Assembly (NCBI RefSeq): GCF_014218355.1 | Contig: NZ_AP023368.1 | Location: forward strand, 3,290,001-3,354,000 | DNA from: Anaerocolumna chitinilytica | GTDB lineage: Bacteria; Bacillota; Clostridia; Lachnospirales; Lachnospiraceae | Length of the DNA: 64,000 bases | Direction of reading: 5' to 3' | Shown: piece after piece, positions 7,402-17,165 of the stretch | Position numbering within the stretch: position 1 is the stretch's first letter | How the letters are laid out: every line of letters starts with the position of its first letter | Notes under the pieces: model-generated | Database searches by the model: none | The model's input: only the letters and a program-made list of their open reading frames with translations | What the model was told of the DNA's origin: nothing | Made by a program: the position numbers and the translations under genes

Positions 7402-9687
7402 TTATTTTTCATTGCGGTAATAATTAATTAAACAACCTTTATCTATAATTTCTCTTTCGTCATCCGTCAATTCACCTAACATAAGCGTAATCTCTTTCAT
7501 GCCTTTTCCTACAATATAGGCTTTGATTTCACTATGTTTCTCTGAAATTGCTTTTTTAATATCTTTTATAAAGAGATAATCACCTTTTTCAAAAGGAACC
7601 TCCTCCTTTAACAGAAAGGGTAGCATTCCCCAATTAATCAGATTAGAGCGGTATCTCTTGGTAGCATATTCTTTTGCGATATTGGCAAGTCCGCCAAGTA
7701 CCTTCTGGCAGCTGGCTGCCTGTTCTCTGGCAGAGCCGTCCCCGGGCTTAACCGCATAGATTACACTGCCAATCTCCGTCTCTGAGGGCTCAACCGGAAA
7801 GACCTTCTGAATAGTTTCATACACTTCTTTCAGCTCGCCCACTGCAGCAAAAATATCTTCTCCCTTGGTACGAGCCTTCTCACCAAGCTGTATTTCTTTG
7901 GCACTTCCTACATAAGCCGGATCCTTCCTGGAAAGAGTGAATTCTGCAAGACCTAAAGGATTCGAACGGTAAGAGGAGGTTTCGCCGGAGGGTATCAGTT
8001 CATCCGTAGTTGTTACCGGATCCATTATAACAGATACCACTTTTAACAGCATATTATCCGTTAGTCCTGACATTGCCGGCCAATCAACAATTCCCGGTCC
8101 AAACTTTATCTCTGTCTCAGGTATGGGCTTTCCTATACCATTATATACGCGGTTATCATAAATCTTACTGTCATAGAAATACTTCGGCTTTAAAAATTCA
8201 GTATCAATATTCTCCGATGAGGTCAAATATCCCTGGCTTGCTGCGGTGGCTGCAATGGATCTTGCATCCATAAGTGCCACGGATGCAATCTGTCCGCTTG
8301 TAATCTTGGATCCCTCTCTGTTAGGGAAATTTCTGGTAGTATGTCTGATGCTAAACCCGTTATTGGAAGGTACATCTCCCGCTCCAAAACAAGGACCGCA
8401 GAAAGCCGTTCTTATCGTTGCACCGGTTTCCATTAAATCTGCTACCAGACCATTCTTTACAAGTTCCATAAAGATAGGCTGACTGGCAGGATATACGCTT
8501 AAGGAGAAGTCATCAGCTCCGATATATTTTCCTTTTAGAATATCAGCTGCATCACAGATATTCTCAAATCCGCCTCCCGCACAGCCGGCGATTACTCCCT
8601 GATCAACATATAATCTGTTGTTGCGAACCTTATCCTGCAAACTATATTTAATCTTATTATCAAGGCTGACAGCCGCTTTCTTTTCTACTTCCGAAAGAAC
8701 ATCATAAAGATTTTCATTCAGCTCATCAATGGTATAAACATTGCTGGGATGAAAAGGCATCGCAATCATTGGTTTGATATCTCCCAAATCTACTTCTATC
8801 ATTCCGTCATAGTAAACTGCTTCCTCTAAAGTGAGTTCTTTATAAGCTTCCGGTCTCTTATGTATCTCATAAAATTCTTTTACCTTATTGTCCGTAACCC
8901 AGATGGAAGAAAGGCAGGTAGTTTCTGTGGTCATAACATCGATTCCTATACGGTAATCAACGGATAATTTATACACACCTTCTCCGAAAAACTCCATTAC
9001 TTTATTATTAACATAGCCCTTTTCAAAGACTGCTCCGATTATTGCAAGTGCTATATCCTGAGGACCGACACCTTTTCTTGGTTCTCCTGTTAAATGAACG
9101 CCAATTACTCCCGGCATATTGATATCATAGGTTTTATTTAAAAGCTGTTTTACAAGCTCCGGCCCGCCTTCTCCGATAGCCATGGTTCCCAAAGCACCGT
9201 AACGTGTATGACTGTCAGAACCCAGGATCATCTTACCACCTTCTGCCAACACCTCTCTTGCAAATTGATGTATAACTGCCTGATGTGGGGGAACATAAAT
9301 TCCACCGTACTTTTTGGCACAGGATAATCCAAACATATGATCATCTTCATTTATGGTACCACCTACGGCACAAAGGCTGTTGTGGCAATTTGTCAGGACA
9401 TAGGGAACAGGGAATTTCTCAAGACCGCTGGCTCTGGCTGTCTGAATAATTCCAACGAAAGTTATATCATGAGAAGTCAATTTATCAAATTTAACCTTTA
9501 ACTTCTCCATATTTCCCGAGGTATTATGTGCCTTTAAAATACTGTAAGCCAGCGTATTTTCAGATAACTCTGACTTGGAACATTCCTTTCCTGTCTTAGC
9601 CTGAAGCATTTCCTTTGTTGCTTCTAATTCGTCTATAACCTCTGTGCCGTGTAAAACATAGGCACCTTTTTCATAAAGCTTAATCAT
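7402..9687 (-). CDS. Aconitase-family [4Fe-4S] hydratase, 761 aa
   Basis: Member of the aconitase superfamily, whose enzymes dehydrate or rehydrate hydroxy-acids at a 4Fe-4S cluster. Cluster cysteines are recognisable in [11 protein letters not shown] and in the CxxC of [11 protein letters not shown]. Other family motifs are [24 protein letters not shown] and the swivel-domain [16 protein letters not shown]. The sequence differs from housekeeping aconitase and isopropylmalate isomerase: it has GCAGGG where those have a CTN motif, and GPCFG for GPCLG. I therefore call it only a hydratase. Start set at ATG 9687 ([14 protein letters not shown]), preceded by AGGAGA; the longer frame to 9879 adds 64 hydrophobic residues unlike this family. 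Monocistronic; terminator at 7337-7374. Confidence 0.88.
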   Translation of the reverse strand: MIKLYEKGAYVLHGTEVIDELEATKEMLQAKTGKECSKSELSENTLAYSILKAHNTSGNMEKLKVKFDKLTSHDITFVGIIQTARASGLEKFPVPYVLTNCHNSLCAVGGTINEDDHMFGLSCAKKYGGIYVPPHQAVIHQFAREVLAEGGKMILGSDSHTRYGALGTMAIGEGGPELVKQLLNKTYDINMPGVIGVHLTGEPRKGVGPQDIALAIIGAVFEKGYVNNKVMEFFGEGVYKLSVDYRIGIDVMTTETTCLSSIWVTDNKVKEFYEIHKRPEAYKELTLEEAVYYDGMIEVDLGDIKPMIAMPFHPSNVYTIDELNENLYDVLSEVEKKAAVSLDNKIKYSLQDKVRNNRLYVDQGVIAGCAGGGFENICDAADILKGKYIGADDFSLSVYPASQPIFMELVKNGLVADLMETGATIRTAFCGPCFGAGDVPSNNGFSIRHTTRNFPNREGSKITSGQIASVALMDARSIAATAASQGYLTSSENIDTEFLKPKYFYDSKIYDNRVYNGIGKPIPETEIKFGPGIVDWPAMSGLTDNMLLKVVSVIMDPVTTTDELIPSGETSSYRSNPLGLAEFTLSRKDPAYVGSAKEIQLGEKARTKGEDIFAAVGELKEVYETIQKVFPVEPSETEIGSVIYAVKPGDGSAREQAASCQKVLGGLANIAKEYATKRYRSNLINWGMLPFLLKEEVPFEKGDYLFIKDIKKAISEKHSEIKAYIVGKGMKEITLMLGELTDDEREIIDKGCLINYYRNEK

Positions 9688-9765
9688 CCTATCGTCTCCT
9701 TTATGCTGTTGTATTATTAATGTTGAATTTATACATTTTAATCTATAATAATGAATAACACAAAA

Positions 9766-9793
9766 AATGAGGCACGCTATTAGGTACCTCATT
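9766..9793 (-). terminator. Terminator downstream of kdgK
   Basis: AATGAGGCAC (9766-9775) pairs with GTACCTCATT (9784-9793) over 10 bp with an 8-nt loop. On the minus strand it is followed by six T residues, in the 281-bp gap between kdgK and the hydratase. Confidence 0.75.
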
Positions 9794-9968
9794 ATCATAA
9801 TAGTTATGGTGAGAATAATCAAGATTAATTTTAAATGTTTTATATCTTTCCTTTTATCGGTTTTTAAATACAGCAGCAAACTACATTAATCTGCCTTTTT
9901 TTAGAGTGCTTGGAGTATTAAGAAGTTTAAAATGAATATATATGCACTGAGTCAAAGCTCAAATTTTA

Positions 9969-10985
9969 TTACCGCTGTACCTTTCCTGAGGCATCTCCAT
10001 TCATTAAACGCTCTACTTCACTTCGGGTTACCAGGTTCACATCTCCTGGTATGGTATGCTTCAAGGCAGAAGCAGCCGTAGCAAAATCCAATGCCTCTTT
10101 TATCCCTTTGCCTTCCACCAGTCCGCATATCAGGCCTGCTGCAAAAGAATCTCCGCCGCCTACACGGTCAACAATCCTCATATCATACTTTCTGGTATGA
10201 TAGAATTCCTTTCCATCATAAATACACGCAGACCAGCCGTTATCAGAAGCTGAATAGCTTTCTCTCATGGTGCCCGCCATACACTGAAAACCAAATCTTT
10301 CAATCATCTGCTGAAACATATCCTTAGTTACATCATCCGCTAAAGCTCCATCCGGCTTTTGACTAGGAGTCATTCCAAGTATGTATATGGCATCTTCCTT
10401 ACTGCCGATACACACATCCACATAAGGCAGCAGCTCTGTCATAACCTTTCCGGCTTTTTCATAAGACCAAAGCTTCGCCCTGTAATTAAAGTCCATTGAC
10501 ACTTTGACCCCCAGTTCTCTGGCCTTTTGTAATGCTGCCAGAGCTAAGTCCGCAGCTTTATCGCTTATTGCAGGGGTAATGCCGCTAAGATGAAACCAGT
10601 CTGCTCCCTTAAAGATTGTATCAAAATCAAATTCCTCAATAGCAGCCTCCGACATAGAGGAATGTGCTCTGTCATATACCACATTTGAAGGACGCATGGA
10701 AGCTCCGGGTTCCAGATAATAAATACCCAGACGTTCTCCGCCCTTTATAATATATTCACAATTCACATCATGCTTTCTCAAAGCTGCTACCGCACATTCT
10801 CCGATGGGATTATCCGGGACTTTGGACACAAAATAAGTTTTATGTCCGAATCTTGCAAGAGACACACAGACATTTGCCTCTCCACCGCCATAATTCACCT
10901 CAAAATTATCTGCCTGAATAAATTTTTGATAACCCGGGGTGGATAAACGAAGCATGATTTCACCCATTGTAACAATCTTAGCCAT
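9969..10985 (-). CDS. kdgK: 2-keto-3-deoxygluconate kinase-like PfkB sugar kinase
   Basis: PfkB/ribokinase-fold kinase. KdgK phosphorylates 2-keto-3-deoxygluconate to KDPG, the step after hexuronate dehydration. Evidence: N-terminal VTMGEIMLRLSTPG with the substrate loop YGGGEANVCVSLARFG, and the C-terminal PfkB signature VGGGDSFAAGLICGL with the catalytic Asp. The ending (PGDVNLVTRSEVERLM) is typical of this subgroup. Start set at ATG 10985 (MAKIVTMGEI), with GAGG upstream; the frame to 11045 adds 20 unlikely residues. Length 338 fits. It diverges from a LacI regulator and uxaC, and an operator lies in its upstream region, which supports a hexuronate role. Confidence 0.88.
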   Translation of the reverse strand: MAKIVTMGEIMLRLSTPGYQKFIQADNFEVNYGGGEANVCVSLARFGHKTYFVSKVPDNPIGECAVAALRKHDVNCEYIIKGGERLGIYYLEPGASMRPSNVVYDRAHSSMSEAAIEEFDFDTIFKGADWFHLSGITPAISDKAADLALAALQKARELGVKVSMDFNYRAKLWSYEKAGKVMTELLPYVDVCIGSKEDAIYILGMTPSQKPDGALADDVTKDMFQQMIERFGFQCMAGTMRESYSASDNGWSACIYDGKEFYHTRKYDMRIVDRVGGGDSFAAGLICGLVEGKGIKEALDFATAASALKHTIPGDVNLVTRSEVERLMNGDASGKVQR

Positions 10986-11198
10986 GATAACCTCTTTCCT
11001 GAATTCAAAATTCCCTATTTTAATATAATAATTTGGATTTGTCATATTATTCTATTCTTAAACATTGATTCTAACGTTTTTTGTTAATCAAAGCAAGTTA
11101 AATACTGAAATTTTTATTGTATTTTTTATCCTTATGGTTGGATAAGTTCATACGAGCTTTATATATGTGTATTTTAAATGTGTATATTAAAGCGTATT

Positions 11199-11216
11199 AA
11201 TGTAAGCAGTTACATT
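11199..11216. promoter_or_regulatory. Operator 1 of the hexuronate LacI regulator
   Basis: AATGTAAGCAGTTACATT: 7-bp perfect arms (AATGTAA/TTACATT) round a 4-nt centre. The same half-sites recur at 11344-11359. It lies in the shared kdgK/lacI intergenic region (10986-11369), on the kdgK side. Confidence 0.75.
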
Positions 11217-11294
11217 GATTTCTTATATATCTTACCATATTACTCTTCTGAATTCTATAACGAACTAAAATATAAATATTGATATTTCTTATAC

Positions 11295-11323
11295 TTGATA
11301 TAAAAATCCAATGGAAGTATAAT
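11295..11323 (+). promoter_or_regulatory. Promoter of the LacI-uxaC operon
   Basis: TTGATA (11295-11300), 17-nt spacer, TATAAT (11318-11323). Transcription should start near 11330, just upstream of operator 2. Confidence 0.7.
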
Positions 11324-11343
11324 AAATATAAATAAATACTAAA

Positions 11344-11359
11344 ATGTAAGTACTTACAT
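11344..11359. promoter_or_regulatory. Operator 2 of the hexuronate LacI regulator
   Basis: ATGTAAGTACTTACAT is a perfect 16-bp palindrome. It sits between the predicted start of transcription and the ribosome site of the regulator gene, so a bound repressor would act as a block and give autoregulation. Confidence 0.8.
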
Positions 11360-11369
11360 GTGGAGGTCT

Positions 11370-12371
11370 ATGAATATTTATGACATCTCAAAAAAAGCGG
11401 GAGTATCAACGGCTACCATCTCAAGAGTTCTAAACGGCAGCCCTTCCGTCAGTGAAGCAACAAGAAACAAAGTCCTAAAGGTAATAGAAGACTCAGATTA
11501 TACTCCAAATGCCTTTGCCAGAAGTCTGGGCCTTGATACTATGAAAACCATTGGTATTATGTGTACCGATTCCGCCGACCTGTTTCATGCCAATGCAATC
11601 AACTATCTGGAAAGAGAACTTAGAAAGTGCGGCTATGATTCCCTGCTCTGCTGCACCGGATATGAGTTAAGAGATAAAAAGAATTATATGAAGCTGCTGT
11701 TATCGAAACGGGTCGATGCTGTTATTGTAATAGGCTCTAACTTTCTGGAAGCTGTGGATAAGAATAATGACTATATAAAATCCGCTGCCAGACAGATACC
11801 TCTTATCATAATAAACGGTTATATTAACACACCTGATATTTACGGAATATTATGCGATGAAATGCAGGCAGTTCGGCAAGCCACAGCCCTTTTGCTACAG
11901 CAGGAAAAGAGGAATATATTATTTCTTCATGCTAATAAATCCTTAAGCAGTATGAATAAATTAAAAGGATTTCAAAAAGCTTATGAAGATTGTGGACTAA
12001 CACTGCAAGGCGATTTAATACAACAGTGCCCTCTTGATATTACAGCAGCAAAAAATCACCTGCATTCCTTAAAAATCAAGGGAATAACTTTTCAGGCTGT
12101 CATATCTGCTGAAGATATTCTGGCAATAGGCGCGCTAAAATACGCCAGAGATGAGGGCATTTTGGTACCGGAGGAATTATCTGTAATTGGCTATAATAAT
12201 TCTCTTCTGGCAGAAAGTTGTGAGCCAGAGTTAACTTCTATTGATAATCATGTGGAATCCTTATGTATTACTGCGGTATCCAGCCTGATGAGAGTATTAA
12301 ACAAAGAGAATGTACCCGCTGTAATTACCCTCTCTAGTGAGCTGATTATTAGAAAAACCACAATAGAATAG
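11370..12371 (+). CDS. LacI-family regulator of the hexuronate module
   Basis: Repressor with an N-terminal helix-turn-helix (IYDISKKAGVSTATISRVLN, residues 3-22) and hinge (YTPNAFARSL). A periplasmic-binding-protein-like effector domain follows, ending in ELSVIGYNNSLLAESCEPELTSI. The real start is ATG 11370: the in-frame ATG at 11358 lies upstream of the TGGAGGT ribosome site that serves 11370. The gene is followed 37 nt later by uxaC and diverges from kdgK. Matching palindromes at 11199-11216 and 11344-11359 make self-regulation and control of both flanking genes likely. The effector is probably a hexuronate or its breakdown product, inferred from context. Confidence 0.9.
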   Translation: MNIYDISKKAGVSTATISRVLNGSPSVSEATRNKVLKVIEDSDYTPNAFARSLGLDTMKTIGIMCTDSADLFHANAINYLERELRKCGYDSLLCCTGYELRDKKNYMKLLLSKRVDAVIVIGSNFLEAVDKNNDYIKSAARQIPLIIINGYINTPDIYGILCDEMQAVRQATALLLQQEKRNILFLHANKSLSSMNKLKGFQKAYEDCGLTLQGDLIQQCPLDITAAKNHLHSLKIKGITFQAVISAEDILAIGALKYARDEGILVPEELSVIGYNNSLLAESCEPELTSIDNHVESLCITAVSSLMRVLNKENVPAVITLSSELIIRKTTIE

Positions 12372-12408
12372 ACAAATATATTGAGTATATTTAGAAAAGG
12401 AGCAAAAA

Positions 12409-13809
12409 ATGAAGAAATTTATGGATCAGGATTTTCTATTAACCACCGAGACTGCAAAAGCTCTTTATCACAACTATGCGGCCGACCTTCCGATTATTGA
12501 TTATCACTGCCACATCAATCCCAGAGAAATTGCTGAGGACCGGCTGTTTGGCAATATCACACAGGTATGGCTGGGCGGAGACCACTACAAATGGCGGTTG
12601 ATGCGCGCTAATGGAGTAGATGAAAAATACATAACCGGTGATGCCTCAGATTATGACAAATTCAGAAAATGGGTGGACACCCTGCAAAAAGCCATTGGTA
12701 ATCCAGTGTACCATTTCAGTCACTTGGAACTTCAAAGGTACTTTGGCTATTACGGAGCCTTAACAGAAACTACAGCTGACGAAGTATGGGAATTATGTAA
12801 CGAAAAGCTGTCTCAGAAAGAGTTCAGTGCCAGAAATATTATGCACTCTTCAAAAGTTGAGGCCATCTGCACAACTGATGATCCAATTGATTCCTTATGC
12901 TGGCATAAACAGCTTCAGGAAGACTCAACCTTCCCGGTGAAGGTCTATCCTACTTTTCGCCCTGATAAAGCACTTCATTTTGAAAAGCCTGACTTTTTAG
13001 AGTACCTGTCCGCTTTGTCTGAGGTTAGTGACGTCAAAATTACAGACTTTGAATCTCTTTGCAGAGCATTAAAGAAGCGGATTGAATATTTTGCCGCTCT
13101 GGGATGCCGGCTAAGCGACCACTCCCTCCCATATGTAATGTATCTTCCCGCCGATAAAAATGAAATTGAAACTATATTTAAGAAAAGATTAAGTAAGGAT
13201 TTATTAACAGAAGAAGAAATCTTAAAATATAAGACAGCATTTTTATTATTTGCAGGTAAAAGCTATGAGGAAGCCGGTTGGGTAATGCAGCTTCACTACG
13301 GGCCAAAACGGGACAATAATCAAAAAAGCTTCCGGCTCCTCGGTCCTGATACCGGCTTTGACTGCATCAGTAATGTAAGCTTCTCTTCCCAACTAGCAGA
13401 TTATCTTAATGCTTTAAACGATATGGATGGTCTGCCAAAGACTATTATATATTCTTTAAACCCAGTGGATAATGCAGCTATCGATTCCGTCATTGGCTGC
13501 TTTCAGGAGAGCGGAGTTAAGAGTAAGCTTCAGCATGGCAGCGCATGGTGGTTTAACGATAATAAGTATGGTATCACTGAACAAATGACCTCTCTTGCAA
13601 CTTCCGGTCTGCTGGCTAACTTTATCGGGATGCTGACGGATTCCAGAAGTTTTCTCTCTTATCCAAGGCATGAATATTTTAGGCGAATCCTCTGTGATTT
13701 AATCGGACAATGGGTTGAAAAAGGTGAATACCCTATGGATTTCCACCTCCTTGGTAAGATAGTTCAAGATATATCATATTACAATACAAAGGATTATTTT
13801 CATTTCTAA
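12409..13809 (+). CDS. uxaC: Glucuronate/galacturonate isomerase UxaC
   Basis: Amidohydrolase-fold uronate isomerase that converts D-glucuronate to D-fructuronate and D-galacturonate to D-tagaturonate, the first step of the Ashwell pathway. It has the family's metal site motif DYHCHINPREIAEDRLF near residue 27, KVEAICTTDDPIDSLCWH, VYPTFRPDKAL, LQLHYGP-type segment QLHYGPKRDNN, and the C-terminal SRSFLSYPRHEYFRRILCD. The length of 466 residues matches the family. AAGGAG lies ahead of ATG 12409. Cotranscribed with the upstream LacI gene. Fructuronate or tagaturonate reductase and a dehydratase are not in the window and must be elsewhere. Confidence 0.97.
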   Translation: MKKFMDQDFLLTTETAKALYHNYAADLPIIDYHCHINPREIAEDRLFGNITQVWLGGDHYKWRLMRANGVDEKYITGDASDYDKFRKWVDTLQKAIGNPVYHFSHLELQRYFGYYGALTETTADEVWELCNEKLSQKEFSARNIMHSSKVEAICTTDDPIDSLCWHKQLQEDSTFPVKVYPTFRPDKALHFEKPDFLEYLSALSEVSDVKITDFESLCRALKKRIEYFAALGCRLSDHSLPYVMYLPADKNEIETIFKKRLSKDLLTEEEILKYKTAFLLFAGKSYEEAGWVMQLHYGPKRDNNQKSFRLLGPDTGFDCISNVSFSSQLADYLNALNDMDGLPKTIIYSLNPVDNAAIDSVIGCFQESGVKSKLQHGSAWWFNDNKYGITEQMTSLATSGLLANFIGMLTDSRSFLSYPRHEYFRRILCDLIGQWVEKGEYPMDFHLLGKIVQDISYYNTKDYFHF

Positions 13810-14124
13810 TTGTTGTCATTTCATCTCAATCAACCATAAATCCTTATGAGGCCCTGCGGAACAAATCAGCCTTAAAACAGCAGGTCCTCATAAGGATCAA
13901 TCAATCTTTCATCCATCTAAAAGCTTATATGTAAATTTCTAAATATTGGGTAAATCTTATGTTAATTCTTTCCATATCCTATTGTCTTACTCTCTTCCTT
14001 ATGTTATTTATGAAATATAGATTCTGCCGATACCGGCTACCGGGCGTGCATGCAGGCTGTTATTCGGTCAGGATTTGATTCGCAGCTTAAAACTATAAGC
14101 AATAATAGAAGGAGTATGAAAGTA
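13810..14124 (+). other. 315-bp gap between uxaC and the phosphatase
   Basis: Holds a long hairpin downstream of uxaC: ATCCTTATGAGGCCCTGC (13840-13857) pairs with 13880-13897 over 18 positions with one mismatch, but no T run follows. It is probably the uxaC terminator or an mRNA 3' structure. Beyond it I see a short GC-richer stretch at 14030-14060 with TGCATGCA, and no confident promoter. Confidence 0.5.
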
Positions 14125-15663
14125 ATGATGAAAAAAACTATTAAGAAAGCTATCGCCTGTACAATAGCAGGTATCTTCCTCTTGTCCTTTGCCTTCACCA
14201 ATGACTTTAACAGTATAAAAAGTACGGCTGCCGGTAGTAAAAAAGAAACGCAGGCAGTCACTTTAAAGGCTCCTAAATATGTTTTTATGTTTATCGGCGA
14301 CGGCATGAGTTTTCCTCAGATTCAAGCTGCCAGCGATTATCTTGGCGCTACCTCACAAAACAAATCCTCGAAGATATTAACCGGAAACAAATATCTCAAT
14401 TTTACAAAGTTCCCGGTGGCAGGTTCTGCCGTTACTTATGATTCCACATCTTTCTGCCCGGATTCTGCTTCAACAGCAACCTCGTTATCTACAGGGCATA
14501 AAACATACAGCGGAACCATCAATATGGATGAGACGAAAACAATCACTTATGAGACTATTTCTGAAAAGTTAAAGAATCAGCTTGGGTACAAGATTGGTAT
14601 AATCTCAACCGTAAATTTAAATCATGCTACTCCTGCTGCTTATTATGCCCACCAATCTTCCAGAAGCAATTACTATGCTATCGGTTTGGAAATGATTCGC
14701 AGCGGATTTGACTATTTTGCCGGCGGAGCTCTCTTAAATCCTAACGGAGATAAGAAAGATTCCCCCCAAAGCAATCTGTATGACCTTGCAAAGGATAATG
14801 GCTATAAAGTAATCAAAACCCAGGAGGAAGCTGCTAAGTTAACAGCTGCTGACGGTAAAGCAATTATAATCGGTGAAACGCTGGCTGACAGTGATTCCCT
14901 CTCCTATTCCAACGATACCACGAGCGGAGAATGGGCATTGAAAGATTATGTAAGAAAAGGTATCGATGTTCTTTATAACAAAAAAGGGTTCTTTATGATG
15001 GTAGAAGGCGGAAAGATTGACTGGGCATGTCATGCTAACGATGCCGGTTCAACCATTTCAGATACGATTGCATTGGATTATGCCGTATCAGAGGCTATCG
15101 CTTTTTATAATGAACATCCTAGTGAGACGCTTATTATTGTAACAGGAGATCATGAAACCGGTGGTCTTACCATCGGCTACGCCGGCACTGAATACAATAC
15201 TTTCCTGGATAACCTTTCCAATCAAAAGCTTTCTTATGCCAAATTCGATTCTGCTTATGTCAAGAAATATAAGGAAAGCAAAACCTCTTTTGCTGATGTA
15301 CTAACTGATATCAAGAACAATTTTGGACTGATAACCGATTCAGATCCCAGTGCAAAGGATTATCCCAACCTGGTACTGACTTCTTACGAATACAATAAAT
15401 TGAAGGCGGCCTATGATATGACTATCAACGGAAAGACCGCTAAAAGCCAGGAAGAATATATCCTGTACGGAAATTATGAACCATTGACTGTTACAATAAC
15501 ACATATTCTGAATAATAAATCCGGTATCAGTTTTACCAGCTATGCCCATACAGGTCTTCCAGTTGGTGTATTTGCACAGGGGCAAGGCGCGGACCTTTTT
15601 AACGGTTATTACGACAATACCCAGATATATTATAATCTTGCAAGTCTCTTAAAAGTAAAGTAA
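14125..15663 (+). CDS. Secreted alkaline phosphatase (PhoA-type), 512 aa
   Basis: Metal-dependent phosphomonoesterase exported to the cell surface, which releases phosphate from organic esters. The mature domain opens with MFIGDGMSFPQIQAA, the first metal-site Asp. The nucleophile Ser is in FCPDSASTATSLSTGHK. Other ligands are in LNHATPAAYYAH, GGKIDWACHANDAG and TGDHETGGLTIG. The N-terminus is a signal peptide (MMKKTIKKAIACTIAGIFLL and a small-residue cleavage region). Start chosen at ATG 14125: GGAG at 14111-14114 is correctly spaced for it but too close to ATG 14116. No standard Pho box could be recognised. A YibE/F-type gene follows 116 nt downstream. Confidence 0.92.
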   Translation: MMKKTIKKAIACTIAGIFLLSFAFTNDFNSIKSTAAGSKKETQAVTLKAPKYVFMFIGDGMSFPQIQAASDYLGATSQNKSSKILTGNKYLNFTKFPVAGSAVTYDSTSFCPDSASTATSLSTGHKTYSGTINMDETKTITYETISEKLKNQLGYKIGIISTVNLNHATPAAYYAHQSSRSNYYAIGLEMIRSGFDYFAGGALLNPNGDKKDSPQSNLYDLAKDNGYKVIKTQEEAAKLTAADGKAIIIGETLADSDSLSYSNDTTSGEWALKDYVRKGIDVLYNKKGFFMMVEGGKIDWACHANDAGSTISDTIALDYAVSEAIAFYNEHPSETLIIVTGDHETGGLTIGYAGTEYNTFLDNLSNQKLSYAKFDSAYVKKYKESKTSFADVLTDIKNNFGLITDSDPSAKDYPNLVLTSYEYNKLKAAYDMTINGKTAKSQEEYILYGNYEPLTVTITHILNNKSGISFTSYAHTGLPVGVFAQGQGADLFNGYYDNTQIYYNLASLLKVK

Positions 15664-15779
15664 TATCCGTCCATTAACTTTTATGAAGGATTGCTGAGTG
15701 ACTAATTCTATTTACGATATCTCTGCAATCCTTTACTCTTTAGTAAATAATTAAAATTGCGTAAGCAAAAGGAGCTAAT

Positions 15780-16988
15780 ATGAACCCCTTTTTATATAAA
15801 ATTAAGAAAAATCTTCCTTATCATCTTCCCGTACTGGTATCCCTGGCAGTTTTATTCATACTATTACTTCTTCCCACGGGCTATGAAGATGCTATTATCT
15901 ATAAAGGTGCTGACCGCACCTCAGCCAAGGTTCTCTCTGTAGACAATAAGAATATTATTGATACCGGTCTTATCCGCTCCGGCGAGCAGACCTGTATGGT
16001 GAAACTCCTTGGAGGACGCTTTAAAGGTCAGCAGGTAGAGGGCTTTAATCTATTAAACGGCTCATTAGAAAATGATAAGATATTTGAAAAAGGTGACAAG
16101 GTCTTAGTTGTTATCAGCTACCAGGATTCTAACATACTTTCCGTGAATCTCATTGACCATTATCGAATAAAAAAAGAAGTTATTCTGGCAGCAGCCTTTG
16201 CAATACTATTAATAGCAGTAGCCGGCGAGACTGGATTTCGCTCGCTCATCTCCTTTGCTATCAGTATTTTAATGATATGGAAGGTATTAGTTCCCTCTTA
16301 TCTAAATGGATATAATCCGATATACTTTGGTATTCTTATAAATATATCCCTTACTATCCTGATTCTGTCGCTGGTATTTGGTTTTAATAAAAAAGCTCTG
16401 GCGGCAGTCTCAGGAGCTTCACTTGGTATTCTTGTCACCTGCCTGCTTGGTATAATTTTTACCACAAGTTATAAAATACACGGAGCTATCATGCCAAATT
16501 CGGAAAGCCTTCTCTATAGCGGTTTTGCCAACTTGAATCTGACAAAGATCTTTATGGCCAGTATTTTTATCGGCTCCTCCGGTGCTGTAATGGATCTGGC
16601 CGTTGATATTACCTCTGCTATTAACGAAGTCATCTCCAAAAAACCGGAGATGAGATGGAAGGAAGCTTTTCTTTCAGGCATGAATGTAGGAAAAGCTGCT
16701 ATGGGTACAATGACAACCACTCTGCTTCTAGCGTACTCCGGCGGTTATATTGCCCTTCTCATGGTATTTATGGCGCAAGGGACACCTGTATTTAATATTC
16801 TAAACTATAAATATGTATCAGCTGAAATTCTCGATACTTTTATCGGAAGTATCGGTCTTGTATTGGTTGCGCCTTTTACTGCCTTGACCTGCAGTCTCCT
16901 TTTAACAGGCAGAAAAACTGAAAAGACAGCCTTAGGACGAACAAATGAAATATATTCTGACAACGCCAGTGTATCCTCTGAGATTTAA
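15780..16988 (+). CDS. YibE/F-like multi-pass membrane protein, 402 aa
   Basis: Integral membrane protein of the YibE/YibF family, whose function is not established. One N-terminal helix (residues about 14-32) precedes an extracytoplasmic beta domain (AKVLSVDNKNIIDTGL, QTCMVKLLGGRFKGQQVEG). Six or seven helices follow, with the conserved SIFIGSSGAVMDLAVDITSA and NVGKAAMGTMTTTLLLAYSGG segments. AAGGAG precedes ATG 15780. It lies 116 nt after the phosphatase and could share its transcript; no terminator with a T run separates them. A strong bidirectional hairpin follows at 17018-17056. Confidence 0.85.
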   Translation: MNPFLYKIKKNLPYHLPVLVSLAVLFILLLLPTGYEDAIIYKGADRTSAKVLSVDNKNIIDTGLIRSGEQTCMVKLLGGRFKGQQVEGFNLLNGSLENDKIFEKGDKVLVVISYQDSNILSVNLIDHYRIKKEVILAAAFAILLIAVAGETGFRSLISFAISILMIWKVLVPSYLNGYNPIYFGILINISLTILILSLVFGFNKKALAAVSGASLGILVTCLLGIIFTTSYKIHGAIMPNSESLLYSGFANLNLTKIFMASIFIGSSGAVMDLAVDITSAINEVISKKPEMRWKEAFLSGMNVGKAAMGTMTTTLLLAYSGGYIALLMVFMAQGTPVFNILNYKYVSAEILDTFIGSIGLVLVAPFTALTCSLLLTGRKTEKTALGRTNEIYSDNASVSSEI

Positions 16989-17017
16989 ACTGGTTATATT
17001 TTATCTTTCACAAAAAA

Positions 17018-17056
17018 AGAAGCTGCTTTTACAAATCATTGTAAAATGCAGCTTTC
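17018..17056. terminator. Bidirectional terminator after the YibE/F gene
   Basis: AAGCTGCTTTTACAA (17020-17034) pairs with TTGTAAAATGCAGCTT (17039-17054) through a 4-nt loop with one bulge, flanked by A and T tracts. Confidence 0.75.
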
Positions 17057-17139
17057 TTCATTCTCAAGATAGCACTATAGCATATGGAATGAATCGCTTT
17101 TAGTTCCAGTTACAGAATGGACGATAAATGAGTCCTATT

Positions 17140-17165
17140 CCATTGATATTAGTCAATATCAATGG
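17140..17165. repeat. Perfect hairpin overlapping the ferredoxin stop codon
   Basis: CCATTGATATT (17140-17150) and AATATCAATGG (17155-17165) are perfect 11-bp arms with a 4-nt loop. It encodes the last residues and stop of the ferredoxin and extends past it. No T tract follows, so it may protect the mRNA end rather than terminate. Confidence 0.55.

Noticed and set aside
9688..9879. 64-residue N-terminal extension of the hydratase
   Set aside because: Hydrophobic low-complexity sequence unlike the family, no ribosome site, whereas ATG 9687 has AGGAGA in front. It lies in the intergenic region and also covers the kdgK terminator.
13840..13897. Riboswitch upstream of the phosphatase
   Set aside because: A single long stem with one mismatch just after uxaC; nothing resembles a known aptamer, and the stem is over 200 nt from the phosphatase start.
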